Assembly (NCBI GenBank): GCA_009193035.1
Contig: SWDT01000027.1
Location: 1 to 64,000, forward strand
Length of the DNA stretch: 64,000 nt
DNA from: Halicephalobus mephisto
Taxonomy: Eukaryota > Nematoda > Chromadorea > Rhabditida > Panagrolaimidae
Reading direction: 5' to 3'
Shown here piece after piece: positions 47,030-59,900 of this stretch (position 1 is the first letter of the stretch; every line of letters starts with the position of its first letter). The notes below the pieces were generated by a model. The model searched no databases. It saw only the letters and a list, made by a program, of their open reading frames with translations, and was not told where the DNA came from. The position numbers and the translations under genes were made by a program.

Positions 47030-48535
47030 GATATCTGGAAAAATACGTAAAAAACACTAATGTAAAAAGTTTAAAAATTTAAAAATTCAAAAAAGTAAAC
47101 AAGTTTCGAAACGTTGCAAAAAAGTGCGGGAAAGAGGGACCTCCGTACGAAACGGAAAAACTGCTCGCAGAGTTCTGGCAATGAGGGAAATAGGACTTCG
47201 TTATTAAGGATTCATATATCGAAATACAATATTACTGATTTTTTATCTTTTTATTCATGAGAATAAAAATATTAAACAGTTTCAAACAGGAAATTTGCAT
47301 ATTAACTCGAGTTTTCATATATGGAAATTAAATTAATTTTTTTTTTTAATTTTTGATTCAAAAGTTTTGAATGAATTGATTTTTGACAATGAATAAAGTA
47401 ACGAATATAAAAAAATCTTTTTCGTTATGTAAATTTCTGGCAAAGAAGACTAAGGAGATTTAAATAACGTTATCTAAGGCAACCTCGATCGTCAAATTAA
47501 CGCTGATAAATTTCCCAATTTGGCGTATAAAGTCCTGATTATTCTGAGATCTTTTGATACTATCAAGAATAATGCCTCGTCAGCCTTGATTTTTCTCGTA
47601 GAACCATATGTGATCTTTGAACCGATCCAGACGATAATCGAGAAATAATACTCTATAAATCTAGCAAAACTTCATTCATTTTCAACAATTTCATCATAAA
47701 AATTTGTCTACAAAGTCAAACTTAAATTTGATGGATATTTGTCATCGGTTTTTTTTGTAAAATCTTCAAAAATTTTTAAATTTTCCTGTAATTTTCGACG
47801 GTATTTTTATGTAAAATTTTTATTCCTAAATCGTATTCATATATAATTCTGGTTTAAATATTAGTTTACTTTTTGAAAAGTTGGAAAATTAGGAAATTAA
47901 AGCATGTGAAACCGAGAAAAACCAAAGTAGATTTTTTGTTCGTTGAAGTCAGCTTTGGCATTAGGTTAGGCTTAATCTCATAAGAAATCCGGACAAATAT
48001 GATTTAATTTACTTGTTATTGTCCATATAATAGTCGTATTTTAAATTTAGAAAAGTATTCTGAATGATTAGTTTAAAGGAGAGTGTCTGAAAATGCTAGT
48101 TTCTAGACACTATCCGAGGACCGGCGGTCGAAGTTGGTTTTCGAAAGTCAATGCGTCCTGTCTATCAACTTTCGCTATTGACTTTCGGCCAAATAATCTT
48201 CTATTTATTCCCCAGCCTTTTTAAAAGTCATCTGATGGATATTTGATATATCAATCGTAAATTTAAAAGATTTAATTTTCTGATTATTTTTTCAGTTATA
48301 AAGTTTAAATTTCATATATGAAATCAAGGACTCCCGATATAGTTTTAGTTTGATCGTTCGATGGCCATTCGTTTGACCATTTGGATTCGATTTTATCACA
48401 AAAAGATCACTACACCCCGATCGACATCTCGGTCTTTGTTTTGTTTCATTTCTTCCTCGGCTTATCGTTGGTTCCGTGTCTGCTGAACCGGAAGAATGTA
48501 GTTTTATTTCTCGTAATTTTCAGATTTCTATCAGA
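47030..48535. promoter_or_regulatory. Shared upstream region between parp-1 and riboflavin transporter
   Basis: The 1.5-kb interval separates two divergently transcribed genes and should hold both promoters. An inverted GAAAGTCAAT/ATTGACTTTC pair lies at 48145-48185. No open frame or TATA box was convincing. TTTTCAG at 48518-48524 is a possible trans-splice acceptor for the transporter. Confidence 0.45.
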
Positions 48536-50977
48536 ATGGTAAGTATTCTGACGTACATCTTCGTGGCCATCTTCGGGTCCAGCTCCTGGTTGAGCACGAA
48601 TTCTGTCTGGATGGAGCTCTCCTTGATGGTCGAGAAACTGCCCGAAAGCTGGAACTTGCCTAGTTATTTATCTGCTGCCATACAGGTCTGTGAATTTATC
48701 TAATATCCAAACCTAAAATTAGGATTCTAACAATGCTAATTTTAAACCTAAATTTATATATTAAAAAAATTCATAGATTTTTATGGGAAAATTCGTATAG
48801 GAAATCCATGGATTTTTAATAAATTTAAAACTTTATATATGAATTTCCTTCACAAAAACCTATGAATCTTTTTTCCAATGTATAAATTTATAAAATTCAT
48901 ATATAAATCTTTTTCCACAAAAATATATGAATTCCATATATGAATTTCTTTTTCAATGTACGAATTTATAAACTTCATATATGAATTCCCCTTGTTTTGC
49001 GATATATTCATAATTCCATATATGGATTTCTCCTTTTTCGATATATATTAGTTTTTTTACATATGAACAACATTAAGTTTTTTTTCATTGTTTTTCTGAC
49101 AGTTTTATATATGGAACTTTTCAGATAGCTTGTATAGGACCTCTGTTGTACTCGTTAATTCACAAATGCACGGATTACGAGATTCCAAAAGCCCCAGTTA
49201 TCCAAGCTTTGTTAGTTTTCTGCACAGCTTGCAGTCTTGCCATGGCTTTCCTCTGGGATCGGACGGCGACGATCTTCAGTCAAGAACGATCCATAGCGTT
49301 GATAATAATCATGTTTTTTATGGCTTTGGTTAATGCAACTTCGAACGTGTTATTTATGCCATATATGGCGACTTTTCATCCGACTTATTTGACTGCTTAT
49401 TTCGTCGGAATGGGATTGAGTTCCTTGGTCCCTAGTGTTTTCTCTCTCATCCAAGGAACGGGGAACTACGAATGCACGTTGAACAAGACTTCTGGCGTCA
49501 TGGAACCTCATTATTTCTCATCCAGATTCGACGTCAGAGGATTCAATTTGATCATGTTTGTCTGGATGACCTTGACGATAATCGCCTTCGCAATGCTCCA
49601 CTGGGGCCGGGACTGGATAACGAAGAAGAAACAAACCTCGACGGAGACGGATTCTGGAGACGTCCCTGCGGATGAATGTTCGCCTTTGAACGATCCAATC
49701 AACATTGCTCCAGAATCTGAAGACAGAGCAAGTTTCTTGAGGTACTGTATTCTCCTAGGATGTCTGGCTTTCATCTGCGCCCAGATGAACGGAGTGGTCC
49801 CGAGCATCCAGAGTTACTCGGCTCTCAGTTACTCTCAGGTAAGAATTCATATATGAAATTTGATCTAAACAAAAAAGTCCACTTTAATCCATCCCTCATC
49901 TGTGGCTATAAAATCCATTAGTTGAATACAGGGAGTCTTTTACTTTTTTACTACTACAGTACTTGATCAGAATATTTCATCATCGATGTGGAAATCGCTC
50001 TCCGAAAAGCACTTTTAGTATATTTTTTTCTAGTCCTATCCGCTACGTTGGGTTGCAGGTCCTGACGTAGTTTTTTCGAAGTTAAAATCACCTTTTCACA
50101 TCCACACGTTGTGTGTACCCATTGTTTTCCGTAATTAGTAACGCCTGGATTGGGTAAGACACGGGAAACTGTAATAGTAGTAGTTTTGGTATTTTTAATA
50201 TTTTCATATATAATTACAAACCTCTGAGGGTAGATAAGTTTTCATTTCCGCTGTATCTTGATCCGAAAATTTCTGAATTTATCGAAACAGAATATAGTTT
50301 TAAAAAATTTATTACAAAATAACTAAGAAAATTAAAATTGCCACATAGGTTACTGTAGTACTTAGGAATTTGAAAATTCGTGGTGAGACAATTTCGTGAT
50401 AATTTTGGTTTTTAATAGTGTTAACAGTTTGTAGAAATTTCAATGACTTTAAAGTTTTTAGAATTTTATATAATTTTAAGTTTTTCTCACATCTTTGAAA
50501 ATTCGTGTTGAGAGAATTTTGTGAAAAAGTTCGTAATTTTTAATATTTTGATTGTTTTAGTTAACTTATCATCTTGCTCTGGCGTTAGGGAATCTCGCTC
50601 AGGCAGTGGCTTGTTTCGTTCCTCTCTGGATCCAGCCCAGATCGGTCCCGGTCCTTCTGATTCTGACCGTAATTGCCAGCAGTGTCTGTGGATACATCGT
50701 CGTTCTAGCGGCTTTGTCTCCGAAACCGTTTTTTTTGCATAGCTTCTGGGGCGGATTCTTGTCAGTGATGGCTTCAATCGTGGCTGCAGCTCTTCATGCT
50801 TATTTGAGGACAGTTTTCACAAGTGTCATCAGAGAAGACAACCCGAACAGCGAATCAAGGCTGTTCTGGTGTGGTGTCTTCATGCAGATAGGGTCCTTCA
50901 TCGGGACCTCCGTAATGTTCCCCTTGGTGAACGTGGCTAATCTGTTCCAATCAGCAGCCCCTTGCTCGAATTATTGA
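48536..50977 (+). CDS. rft-1: Riboflavin transporter, SLC52/RFT family
   Basis: Three exons (48536-48685, 49125-49838, 50561-50977) encode about 426 residues, the usual length of nematode RFT proteins. The N-terminus FGSSSWLSTNSVWMELSLM with SWNLPSYLSAAIQIACIGPL is the family hallmark, followed by TAYFVGMGLSSLVPS and LIQGTGNYEC. About eleven hydrophobic helices are present, with a polar central loop (KKKQTSTETDSGDVPADE) and a C-terminal half starting at FLRYCILLGCLAFI. It imports vitamin B2 across the plasma membrane. Intron 2 (722 bp) carries dispersed repeats. Orthology to rft-1 rather than rft-2 is a best guess. Confidence 0.9.
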
Positions 50978-51049
50978 AGAACTTTGGAAATGTCGACAAC
51001 CATGTGGTTTTCGGAATTTTTTGTTTTTTTAATTTTATGGGTAATTATG

Positions 51050-51055
51050 AATAAA
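51050..51055 (+). terminator. Polyadenylation signal of the riboflavin transporter gene
   Basis: AATAAA lies 73 bp after the stop codon in a short A/T-rich 3' region. Confidence 0.6.
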
Positions 51056-51437
51056 TAAATTTCAGGGAAATGTAAATGGATTAAGTTTAATAATAGTATG
51101 AAAATTAAAAACGGATTTTTTAATGGTCCTGAAACGAAAGTTTAAAAAATTCAATTTTTAGAAGTTGATTTTGAAGTTACAGTAATGTAAAAATAAAATT
51201 TTTGAACGAAATTTTCAGAAAAATCAAAGAATATCGAATTTCAATTATTTTTGGATTCTGAAAAATCCTTCAAGATGTTAATATTTTCAAAAAATTTCTA
51301 CAAAGTTCTCGGAAATTTCGAAATTTTAAATTTTATTTCAACATTTCGAAATTTTCCAAACTTTGAAAGTATTTCAGAAGCTTCCGTTGGATTCCAGGAA
51401 CTTCTGTAAGATTCTGGAAAATTTAAAAAATTTATTT

Positions 51438-53592
51438 TCAAAATTTAAAAGTAAAAATGTCTTGTTTTGCGTCAAGAAGCGGGGACAGTTTGTCAAAACC
51501 GTGTTTTCGAAGAAGACGACGCCAGAATCGCAGTTTTTCCTGAGGAATTACTGTCTTTTTCTCCGCTACAGTATCGGCTCGGGAAATCAGATGACAAGGC
51601 AGCTCCAGAGTCGTGTAAGCTCTAGGGGGTACTGTAGGCCAAGGTAAAGCTCTGAAAAAATTTAAAAGTAATTCTAAAAATTTACTTACTTATTTTTTAC
51701 AAAGTCGATCATGTGTTTTGTGAGGGTTTTCTGGACGAAGTCGTACTGATTCGACGACTCCGGGTTTGGAACTGGATCGAAGGGATTCTGGAGCGAAAAC
51801 AAATAACTGTCGGCAAGGAGCGAACTGGGCATGTTCCTGAATCCAGTGGTCTTCATGAAGCCTTCATCATTGGTCTCCACGACAGAAATATAAACGGGAT
51901 GGTCTAATTCTGCGTAGATGAGAGAACTGAATGCCTGAGGCACTGAAAACCAAAAGTCCCCAAGGAACTCTGTGTACAATTCAAAAGCAGTTTTGGTTGT
52001 AGATTCGCAAACATAGAAGGATCCGAGATCATTCACGATGATTTCAGGGAAATATTTCTTAAGAAAATTATAAAAATCACTGCAGGAAAAATTTGATCTT
52101 CTAGTTATAGATATCCCAGTGAACTCGTTGAAGACAGAATAATAGGATTTAGAAAATGGAACAGCTGAAATAAAAAATAATTAATTCTTAGTACTACAAA
52201 CAATTGATTGTCGAATTTCCGAAAACTTGATTTTGTCGAAAGAATGCTCAGTACAGTATATTTTCGTGCTGAGACGCAAGAGAATTCAGGCAAATTGTCA
52301 GTGCGATTTATGCGGAATGGGAAAAGTTGAGAATGGTAAAACTGGGGTTCAATTTTCAATTAAAATATAAAGTATGTCTTGGTTTCCCTGCGTCCTGGCA
52401 CGAAAGAATACTGTACGAAGCACTTTTTTGTCAATTCGTTGTTATAATCGAATCGCTCAAGAATTTATTACAATGATTTTTTTTATTTTTTAAAGTTATT
52501 TTTTTTAGTTTATTAAAACTTACATCTGATCACTCCTTCGTTGTTTGTAGTTAACACCAGGATAGGTACTGGTTTGGCTTCGTATAATGCCTTCTTGAAG
52601 GAGTCAAAAATAAAAAAGTCCTGATCGAAGATAGGAGTGTACTCTACAAAGTTGATATGATCTCGAGATAGATCCCCCCTTTCCCTCAGTCTGGCGATAT
52701 CCTGAACCGGAGTCATTTTGATGCCGTGGAGCATATCCCTTGAATCCTCCATGGTTATGTTCAGTTCCTCCGCCAGTGATACTGATTTTTGAGAAACATC
52801 AGGGGAAATTGCCCAGGGGGACAAAGCGGAACCGCCACAAATCAGAATTAAACCAGTTATATTAGATCGTATCTCTGGTCTCAGAGCAAGTAGCTCCGCC
52901 AGGACACTTCCTCCTTCAACCCCGGCTACCGTAATCCTTTTAGGATCTAAGTTCAGTTCTTTGCAGGAAAATAGAATAAATTCAAAGGCCTTGTGGAGGT
53001 CCCAGAGACCGATGTTGTTGCTTGTTTGGTTTTCCCCCACAGTAAACCACCCATAGGGTCCGATACGGTAGTTAGTAGTAACTACAGTAATCCCGTTCTT
53101 GACGAAATTGCTAACAATAGGTTCGATGGGGAAGTCGTTGGAGGAGCCGTAGTTGAAGGCTCCTCCATGGATCAAGAACAACACTGGCCAGGGGTCTTGG
53201 TGCCCGGGGGCAGGGGGGTTCCCAGGTTTGAAAATGTTCAAAAACAAACAATCTTCATTGAAATCGAAGGCTCCCGGATAGGACCTGTTCGGGACACATC
53301 TGCGTTCAAATCTCTTCGTCGAAAGCAGTCCGAAAGAGGGTACTGTATGGGGTTGACGGAACCTGAACTCCCCGATGGCGTTGTAAGCATAGGCAACCCC
53401 TAAGGCTAAGGACGCATGGTACGGGGATTCAGACGTGCCTCCGGTGAAATTGACTCCTTCCAGTTTACCGTAATAAGAATCCAACAAAACTTCGTGATTT
53501 TCGTCCAGGGATTCCATACATGACGGATTCTTGTCGTCGATTAAAGAAAAAGAAGAAAAACGAAAAAAAAATAATAAAATTATTTTCTTCAT
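51438..53592 (-). CDS. Secreted carboxylesterase-like protein, nucleophile lost
   Basis: Three minus-strand exons (53592-52524, 52164-51690, 51651-51438) encode about 585 residues. A signal peptide (MKKIILLFFFRFSSFSLI) is followed by the alpha/beta-hydrolase fold of type-B carboxylesterases: FRFRQP, NEDCLFLNIFKP, oxyanion-hole HGGAFNYG, NYRIGPYGWF and NNIGLWDLHKAF. The nucleophile elbow, normally GxSxG, reads AGVEGGSV, with Glu in place of the catalytic Ser. The acidic triad member is kept in TNNEGVIR, but no histidine is found at the usual GAxHxxE place near the C-terminus. The protein is therefore probably a non-catalytic member with a binding role, like neuroligins or glutactin. Splice phases are consistent and no stop interrupts it. 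Confidence 0.88.
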
Positions 53593-53836
53593 TTAAGTTT
53601 TGTTTAAAATTATCGGAAATTTTTTAACTTTTATAGTTTATTTTTCACATTATTTTTATGGTTTTCAAGATGGAAAAATTCAATCTTAAATAGGTTTAGA
53701 ATCGACTTCAGAAAATAGGAAACAGATGTTCCATATTATTTTTATTTATTTTAAAAAAAATAAATTATAAAAAAAATTTTTGTTTTGAAATGGTCTCGAC
53801 GCGAGTATTTAGAAAATTTGAGGAAGTTTGATCTAA

Positions 53837-54020
53837 TCGTTGAGACAAAAACTAGACTAGAAAGAAAAAATTTGAAAAAATAGTCTAAATATCAGGGACT
53901 GTGGAGTACTGTAGGACATGAATGAAACTCTTGGTTGTGTTGTATGGGAAGAAATAGATAAAATATATCCTTAGTGTGCTAGTGAAGATTGTTATTGTAC
54001 TTTTGTTTTCATCTTAACAG
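53837..54020 (+). mobile_element. MITE, CTGTTAGGA/TCTTAACAG family, copy B
   Basis: It has the family body (ACTAGACTAGAAAGAAAAAA, GAGTACTGTAGGACATGA) and ends TCATCTTAACAG. It pairs with copy C across a 40-bp link. Confidence 0.75.
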
Positions 54021-54060
54021 TTGGTTTTTAATCAATATAATCCTATCTATCATTAGATTA

Positions 54061-54246
54061 CTGTTAGGACAGAAACTAGACTAAAAAGAAAGGACTTGAA
54101 ACGATAGCCTGAATATCAGGGAGTATAGAGTACTGTAGAATATGAGTAAAACTCTCAGTTCTAGTTGTGTGATAGGAAATGTATCAATTGTATCTTTATT
54201 GTTCTAGTAACCATTATTATCATTATACTTCTTTCCTATCTTAACA
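54061..54246 (+). mobile_element. MITE, same family, copy C
   Basis: It starts CTGTTAGGACAGAAACTAG and ends CCTATCTTAACAC. It is nearly identical to the copy at 58144-58330. Confidence 0.85.
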
Positions 54247-54766
54247 CTAATCCTGAATGGAAATCGTATATATCCAATATTGTCTGACTTTCATTCAAGA
54301 CTGCGAAAAACTTCTTCATTTTTGATCTAGCCTTAAGTGGAGGATATACGAGAGCAATTTTGAACATTGGTCGAGTACCGTTCTTTTTAAAGTCCTTCGC
54401 CAAGGAATCACAGTATCCAAAAATCCAAAATAATCCAGACAAAAAATGAATTCCCGTCTAATCCACTTCTGCACTTGCAAATTTTTTAAATTTGATCAAA
54501 TTCACGATCAGTTTTGCGCAATCGAATCGAGCACGCTTCTTCTCGATTGCGGATTAAGGATTTCGATGACATCATCTTTTTAAAAAACAATAATGCATTT
54601 CAGAATTTCATATTATTTTCAATTTAAAAATACAATTATCATTAAAAAAGTATTTTTTAAGTCTTATGCGAAAAATAAGTTTATAAAAATTCTAATTTTT
54701 AAGAACGAATAATGAAGTCCACTTTCGACGACTTCTTGGACTGTATGATGACAATTACGAAACAAC

Positions 54767-55095
54767 ACAGGTTTTCTGAAATCACACCTAACTGAATAGA
54801 ATCAAAAAGTGAGGATTTCTGATTACAGGTTTCAGATTATCTGATTCTGAGTACAATCGATGACAGGATTGTATTCTAACAGAAGATTGACTATAACTAA
54901 ATGTAATCAACAATACTATTTTTTTAACAGGGAACAAACATGGTTCAAACATGTTGATTACATCCAGTTATAGTCAATCTTTGTTAGATTACAATCCTAT
55001 CATTAATTACATCCAGTTAGAATCAGATAATCTGAAACCTGTGATCAGAAATCCTCACTTTTTGATTCCATTCAGTTAGGTGTGATTTCAGAAAA
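54767..55095 (+). repeat. Foldback element with near-perfect long arms
   Basis: The left arm (TTTTCTGAAATCACACCTAA, then CAAAAAGTGAGGATTTCTGA) is the reverse complement of the right arm (TCAGAAATCCTCACTTTTTG, then TTAGGTGTGATTTCAGAAAA). Pairing extends inward through ATTGACTATAACT/AGTTATAGTCAAT, about 140 bp per arm. Confidence 0.9.
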
Positions 55096-55208
55096 TCTGT
55101 GAACTGTTGCATAAAACCAACATACAGATTACTGTAGTTCTCATAAGATCCCTGATATTCGCTTCGAGACAATTTCATAACAATGTCCATTTCCATTTTT
55201 TTATAATA

Positions 55209-55367
55209 CAGTAGAACTTGGATATAAGATATCTCTTGTTATAAGATACGGTATGAATGAGTGAGTTTGGTTAGTCTGCCTTCAAATTTACCCCGGCTAT
55301 GATATATCCTTTTTTATAACACGCTTTGCTCAATCCTAAAGAGGTATTTTATATCCAAGTTCTACTG
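55209..55367 (+). mobile_element. MITE with CAGTAGAACTTGGATATAA ends and TA duplication
   Basis: The left end CAGTAGAACTTGGATATAA and right end TTATATCCAAGTTCTACTG (one base off) are perfect inverses over about 18 bp, flanked by TA at 55207 and 55368. It is similar in plan to the 36979 MITE (pogo/Tigger-like). Confidence 0.88.
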
Positions 55368-55679
55368 TATAAGATATTAAAAATTAATTTTTGGACAATT
55401 TCGTAGAAATTATTTTTAATTTTTACATTAATGTGATTTTTAAAATTTGTAAATTCCGAAATAAACAATAAGTTCGAAAATTCAATATTAAAATTAATTT
55501 TTTTCTATTATTTTTACAATTCTGGAAATTCGCTTTGAGAGAATTTGGTGTAAATTTTCATTTTTAATTTTTGTATTAAGGATTTCCAAATTTTCCGCCC
55601 AAATTAGTCTTTGTGGATTTTTGCAAAAAACGATAAATCTGTATCAAAGTCTATAGAGAAGTCGACATCAAAATCAAAG

Positions 55680-56050
55680 TTAAAATCTGCAAATTGCTTG
55701 CAACATTCGGGCAAACTGGTTAGGATTCATATGTTTACGTTTATAAAGATTACGAAATCGAAGTGAAATTTGCAAATTGCTTGCAACATTCAGGCAGATC
55801 GATCAGGATTCTTATATTCACATTTATAAAGATTACGAAATTAGTTAAAATCTACAAATTGCTTGCAATATTCAGGCAGATCGATCAAGATTCTTATATT
55901 CACATTTATAAAAATTACGAAATCGAAGTGAAATCTGCACTTTGTTTGCAACATTCAGGCAGATTTATCAAGATTCTTATATTCACATTTATAAAGATTA
56001 CGAAATTAGTTAAAATCTGCAAATTGTTTGCAATATTCAGGCAGAATGGC
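55680..56050 (+). repeat. Five tandem 80-bp units
   Basis: Units contain AAATTGCTTGCAACATTCAG, GCAGATCGATCA and CACATTTATAAAGATTACGA. The array happens to be open in one frame because most units differ by multiples of three, but the amino-acid pattern simply follows the DNA repeat. Confidence 0.85.
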
Positions 56051-56976
56051 CTACTCAATTCTTGTGGAAATTCAACTTGACTTTAATTTTGATGTTGACC
56101 TTTTTGTAGACCTCTGTATTGGTCACCGAAATGGACTCGTTCATAATTTATATTTCACGATAGTTTTAAAACTTAAAAATTTCTAAATTTTTAGAATATT
56201 TCGAAATTTTTAAGAATTTCAAAATTTTTCGAGTATTTCGAAATTTTTAAATAACATTACTTAACGGAAAATTTTTCGAATTTTTTAGAATTTAGTGTAA
56301 ATTTTCAAAATTATTTAAAATTAAAATTTTTACGATTTCCTAAAAACTTTCGAAATTCACCTCAAAGTTATTTTTTAACAATTTTTATTTTTGTAATATT
56401 TAATTTTCGAATTTTTATTATTGAATTTTTAAAATTATAATTTTCGAATTTTTAAAATTATTTTGGAATTATAATTTTCGAATTTTATTACTGAATTTTT
56501 AGAATTATTTCAGAATTATAATTTTTGAATTTTGTTAGTGAATTTTTAAAATTATTTCAGAATTATAATTTTCAATTTTTGTTATTTTTGATTACGAACA
56601 ATTAACTGTCATAGAAACGTCAAATTTTTTACAATGCCCCGATGGTCATTGACGTTTGAACAAAGAAGCAATTGGAGACTTTTTTGGAGATGCTCGTCGT
56701 GACATTGACGGCTTCCCAAATTAGCTGCCTCAGGGCTCACGTGCGTTCTCCCAAAAGCGGCAGGACAATCAAATACAAAAGAACCGCCTCTTGCGCGGGT
56801 CCATCTTACAAAAGCCCGATCTCGCAATCATTACTTTGTTCGAAAAGATCGAATTCGTCCTCCCAACGGAAAGTGGTCTCAACAAGTTTCATATCCACTT
56901 TCGTTTTATTTTTATTTTTATTTTGGAAGTGAAAGCTTACTATTATCCGTCCCAAAATCACAGTAATCCCGGGATA

Positions 56977-59900
56977 ATGGCCTATATCAGGTAAGTAAAA
57001 AGACAGAATTTTTGTATTTTTTAAACCGAATTTCGAAAGAAAAAATTCTGTCAGATGACGCAGACACGACTCGCGCTGGTTTAGTACTTGCCGGATTTTT
57101 TCGAAGTATTTTTTAGAAAAAAATGACTTTAGTACCGATGAGGAACGATTTTTTAAAATAATTATTCGAAAGGACAGTCTGGGATGTACGAGATCAAAAA
57201 CGAGAAAATTACTCCCGATTCAAATTTTTTCGATTTTTTACTTGTTAAATTTTTTACATTTTATTTAAAAAAGAATCTGCAAAGTAGAACAGTTTTTAAA
57301 CTTGGATAATTATTTTATAAATTTGAAATATAAAATATAAAATATAAAAAATACAAAAAATTTAACAAGAAATTAAAAAAGTCTAAACCAAAGTTAAATT
57401 TTTTATATTTTTTTTATTTAAAAAAATTAATTTACAATGAAATAAAAAAATTTTAAACTTAAATAATTATTTTATAAATTTGAAATATAAAAGATTATAG
57501 AAAATTTAACTTTGTTTAATCCAAATTTTTTCGATTTTTTATTTTTTTTTAAAAACGAATTTGTAGAATAATACTAATAATTTTTTAGGCCAAAATACCA
57601 AATTAAAAAATAGTCTGGTGCATCTAAGATCGGAAAAAGTTGAATCACGTGTGATTTGAATTTTTCTGATCTTCTGATTTCCATATTTCTTTATTTTTTA
57701 AATATTTTCTTTTTAAAAAAATAATTAAATAAAAAACCAAAAACAGATAAACCAAAATACAAAGTTCAAACATGATGGTTCGACCTACAGTAAACCAGCA
57801 AGAGCCAAATTACACATCATTTAAAGTTACTTTTTTCATTGTTGTATATGATTCAGTTTTATTATTTAGAATACTTCCCTAAAAACAGTTTAATTTATTC
57901 ATCCCAAAATCACAGTGTCTGTTGAGACAGAAACTAGACTAAAAAGAAAGGATTTGAAAAAATAGTCTAAATATCAGGAAGTATAGAGTACTGTAGGACA
58001 TGAGTGAGATTCTCAGTTGTATTGTTCCAAAGAGATTTCTATAAATTGTATCTTTAGTGGGCTAGTGAAGATTGTTATTTTACTTTTGTTTTCATTTTAA
58101 CAGTTGGTTTTTAATCAATATAATCCTATCTATCATTAGATCACTGTTAGGACAGAAACTAGACTAAAAAGAAAGGACTTGAAACGATAGCCTGAATATC
58201 AGGGAGTATAGAGTACTGTAGAATATGAGTAAAACTCTCAGTTCTAGTTGTGTGATAGGAAATGTATAAATTGTATCTTTATTGTTCTAGTAACCATTAT
58301 TATTATTATACTTCTTTCCTATCTTAACAGAATCCATTCAAGACCAAATAATTTAATAATTTTTTCCAAAGTCTTGAATGAAAACTATATGTAACTAAAT
58401 TGAATATTTATTAACATTTTATTTTTTCAAGCGAAAGTACTTGTCAATTAAGAACTTTAAATCCGTGTCCGCGAATCGGATTAAAAACAATTTTTTTAGG
58501 AAAAACAATCTTCATTTTTGTAATCCTCCGATAATCGTAAACTTTTCACAAATATTTTTTTAATTAAAGAATATAAAAATAAAAAATAAAAAATTTAAAA
58601 AAAATAAAAAATTAAAGAATATAAAAAATTTAAAATTTAAAAAAAATAAAAAATTGAAAATTGAAAATTAAAAGAAAATAATTTTTTTTAATTCTAAAAA
58701 AAATAGAAAATTAAAAGAAAATAATTTTTTTTTAATTTAGAAAAATTTAAAATTTAATTTTTAAATTCAATAGTTTTTATAAGTTTCAATTTTACTGAAT
58801 TACAGAAATGTTAAATTTTAATTTTTTTGAATTTCACGTTTATGTACTTGAAGAAATTTTTGGGATTTTGTTTTTGTACTAATCGAGTACTCCGACGTGA
58901 AGTGACCCTCGAAAATCGAAACTCGGGTGTTAGGGACTAATTCGGACAAATAAATTTTTTCCAAAATATCCAACTTGTCATATATAATAATATCAATTTA
59001 AAATTCATAAATTTTAAATATTTAAAAAATCTAAATGATCTAAATAATTATATAAAAAACAATTAATTTTTTAAAATTTATAATTTTTTTAAAATTAGTA
59101 ATTTTAAAATTTATAATTTTTTAAAAATTAGTAATTTTTTAAATTTATTTGAAATTTAAGTAATTTTATAAAATACAATTTGTTTTAAAAATTTTAAATT
59201 TTAAAAAAACTTCTTCAAAAAAATTTCAAAGAATTATCATTTTTTAAATTCTAAAATTTTTAAACAAATAAATTTTAAAAAAACTAAAGAATTTCGGTTT
59301 TCAGAGGCCTTTTATCTGCTTTAATCTTCGCCAATCTTGCTTGCTGCAGTGCCTGGGAATATGCAGCCAGAGCTAGAGAAGGTTCGTTTGGGATATAATC
59401 ATTATACACAAAAAATGAAACTTTTAGTACAGTAAAAAATTCAAATAGTCACTATTAAGTTACAATTTCGTCAAAAAAGTCAAATATTCACAAAAAATAT
59501 CACGATTATGTCACATTTCGCAATTGTTACTGAGTGAAAAAATTACATTTTTTTGTATTGGAGCTGTTTTCGGATAGTGATTCTGACAACTCTAATAAAT
59601 TTCGGATAGTGACTAGAAAGTCTTAATATAAGTTGGAAATAGACACTATCCGAAATCTCTACACACAAAAAATGTAACTTTTAGTACAGTAATATATACA
59701 AATCGTCACTATTAAGTTACAATTTCTTCCCAAAAGTCAAATATTTATGAAAACTGTGATAATTGTGTTATATTTTCGTCACATTTCGTAATTGTTAAAA
59801 AACAAAAATCACGCTTTTTTGTGTAGGGTTACAGACACGGGACACCGAGGGGGAGGGGGTTCTGGAACTACTTTATTCTAAAACTTCGAAAATTCCAAGA

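Noticed and set aside
49839..50560. Possible transposase remnant in the transporter intron
   Set aside because: The stretch is less AT-rich than its flanks, but no frame matched a known transposase.
50487..50777. 96-codon minus-strand frame
   Set aside because: It is antisense to the last riboflavin-transporter exon.
52993..53403. 136-codon plus-strand frame
   Set aside because: It is antisense to the first esterase exon, whose frame shows the family motifs.
55763..56080. 105-codon open frame
   Set aside because: It is a tandem DNA repeat read through; the peptide mirrors the 80-bp unit and has no other support.
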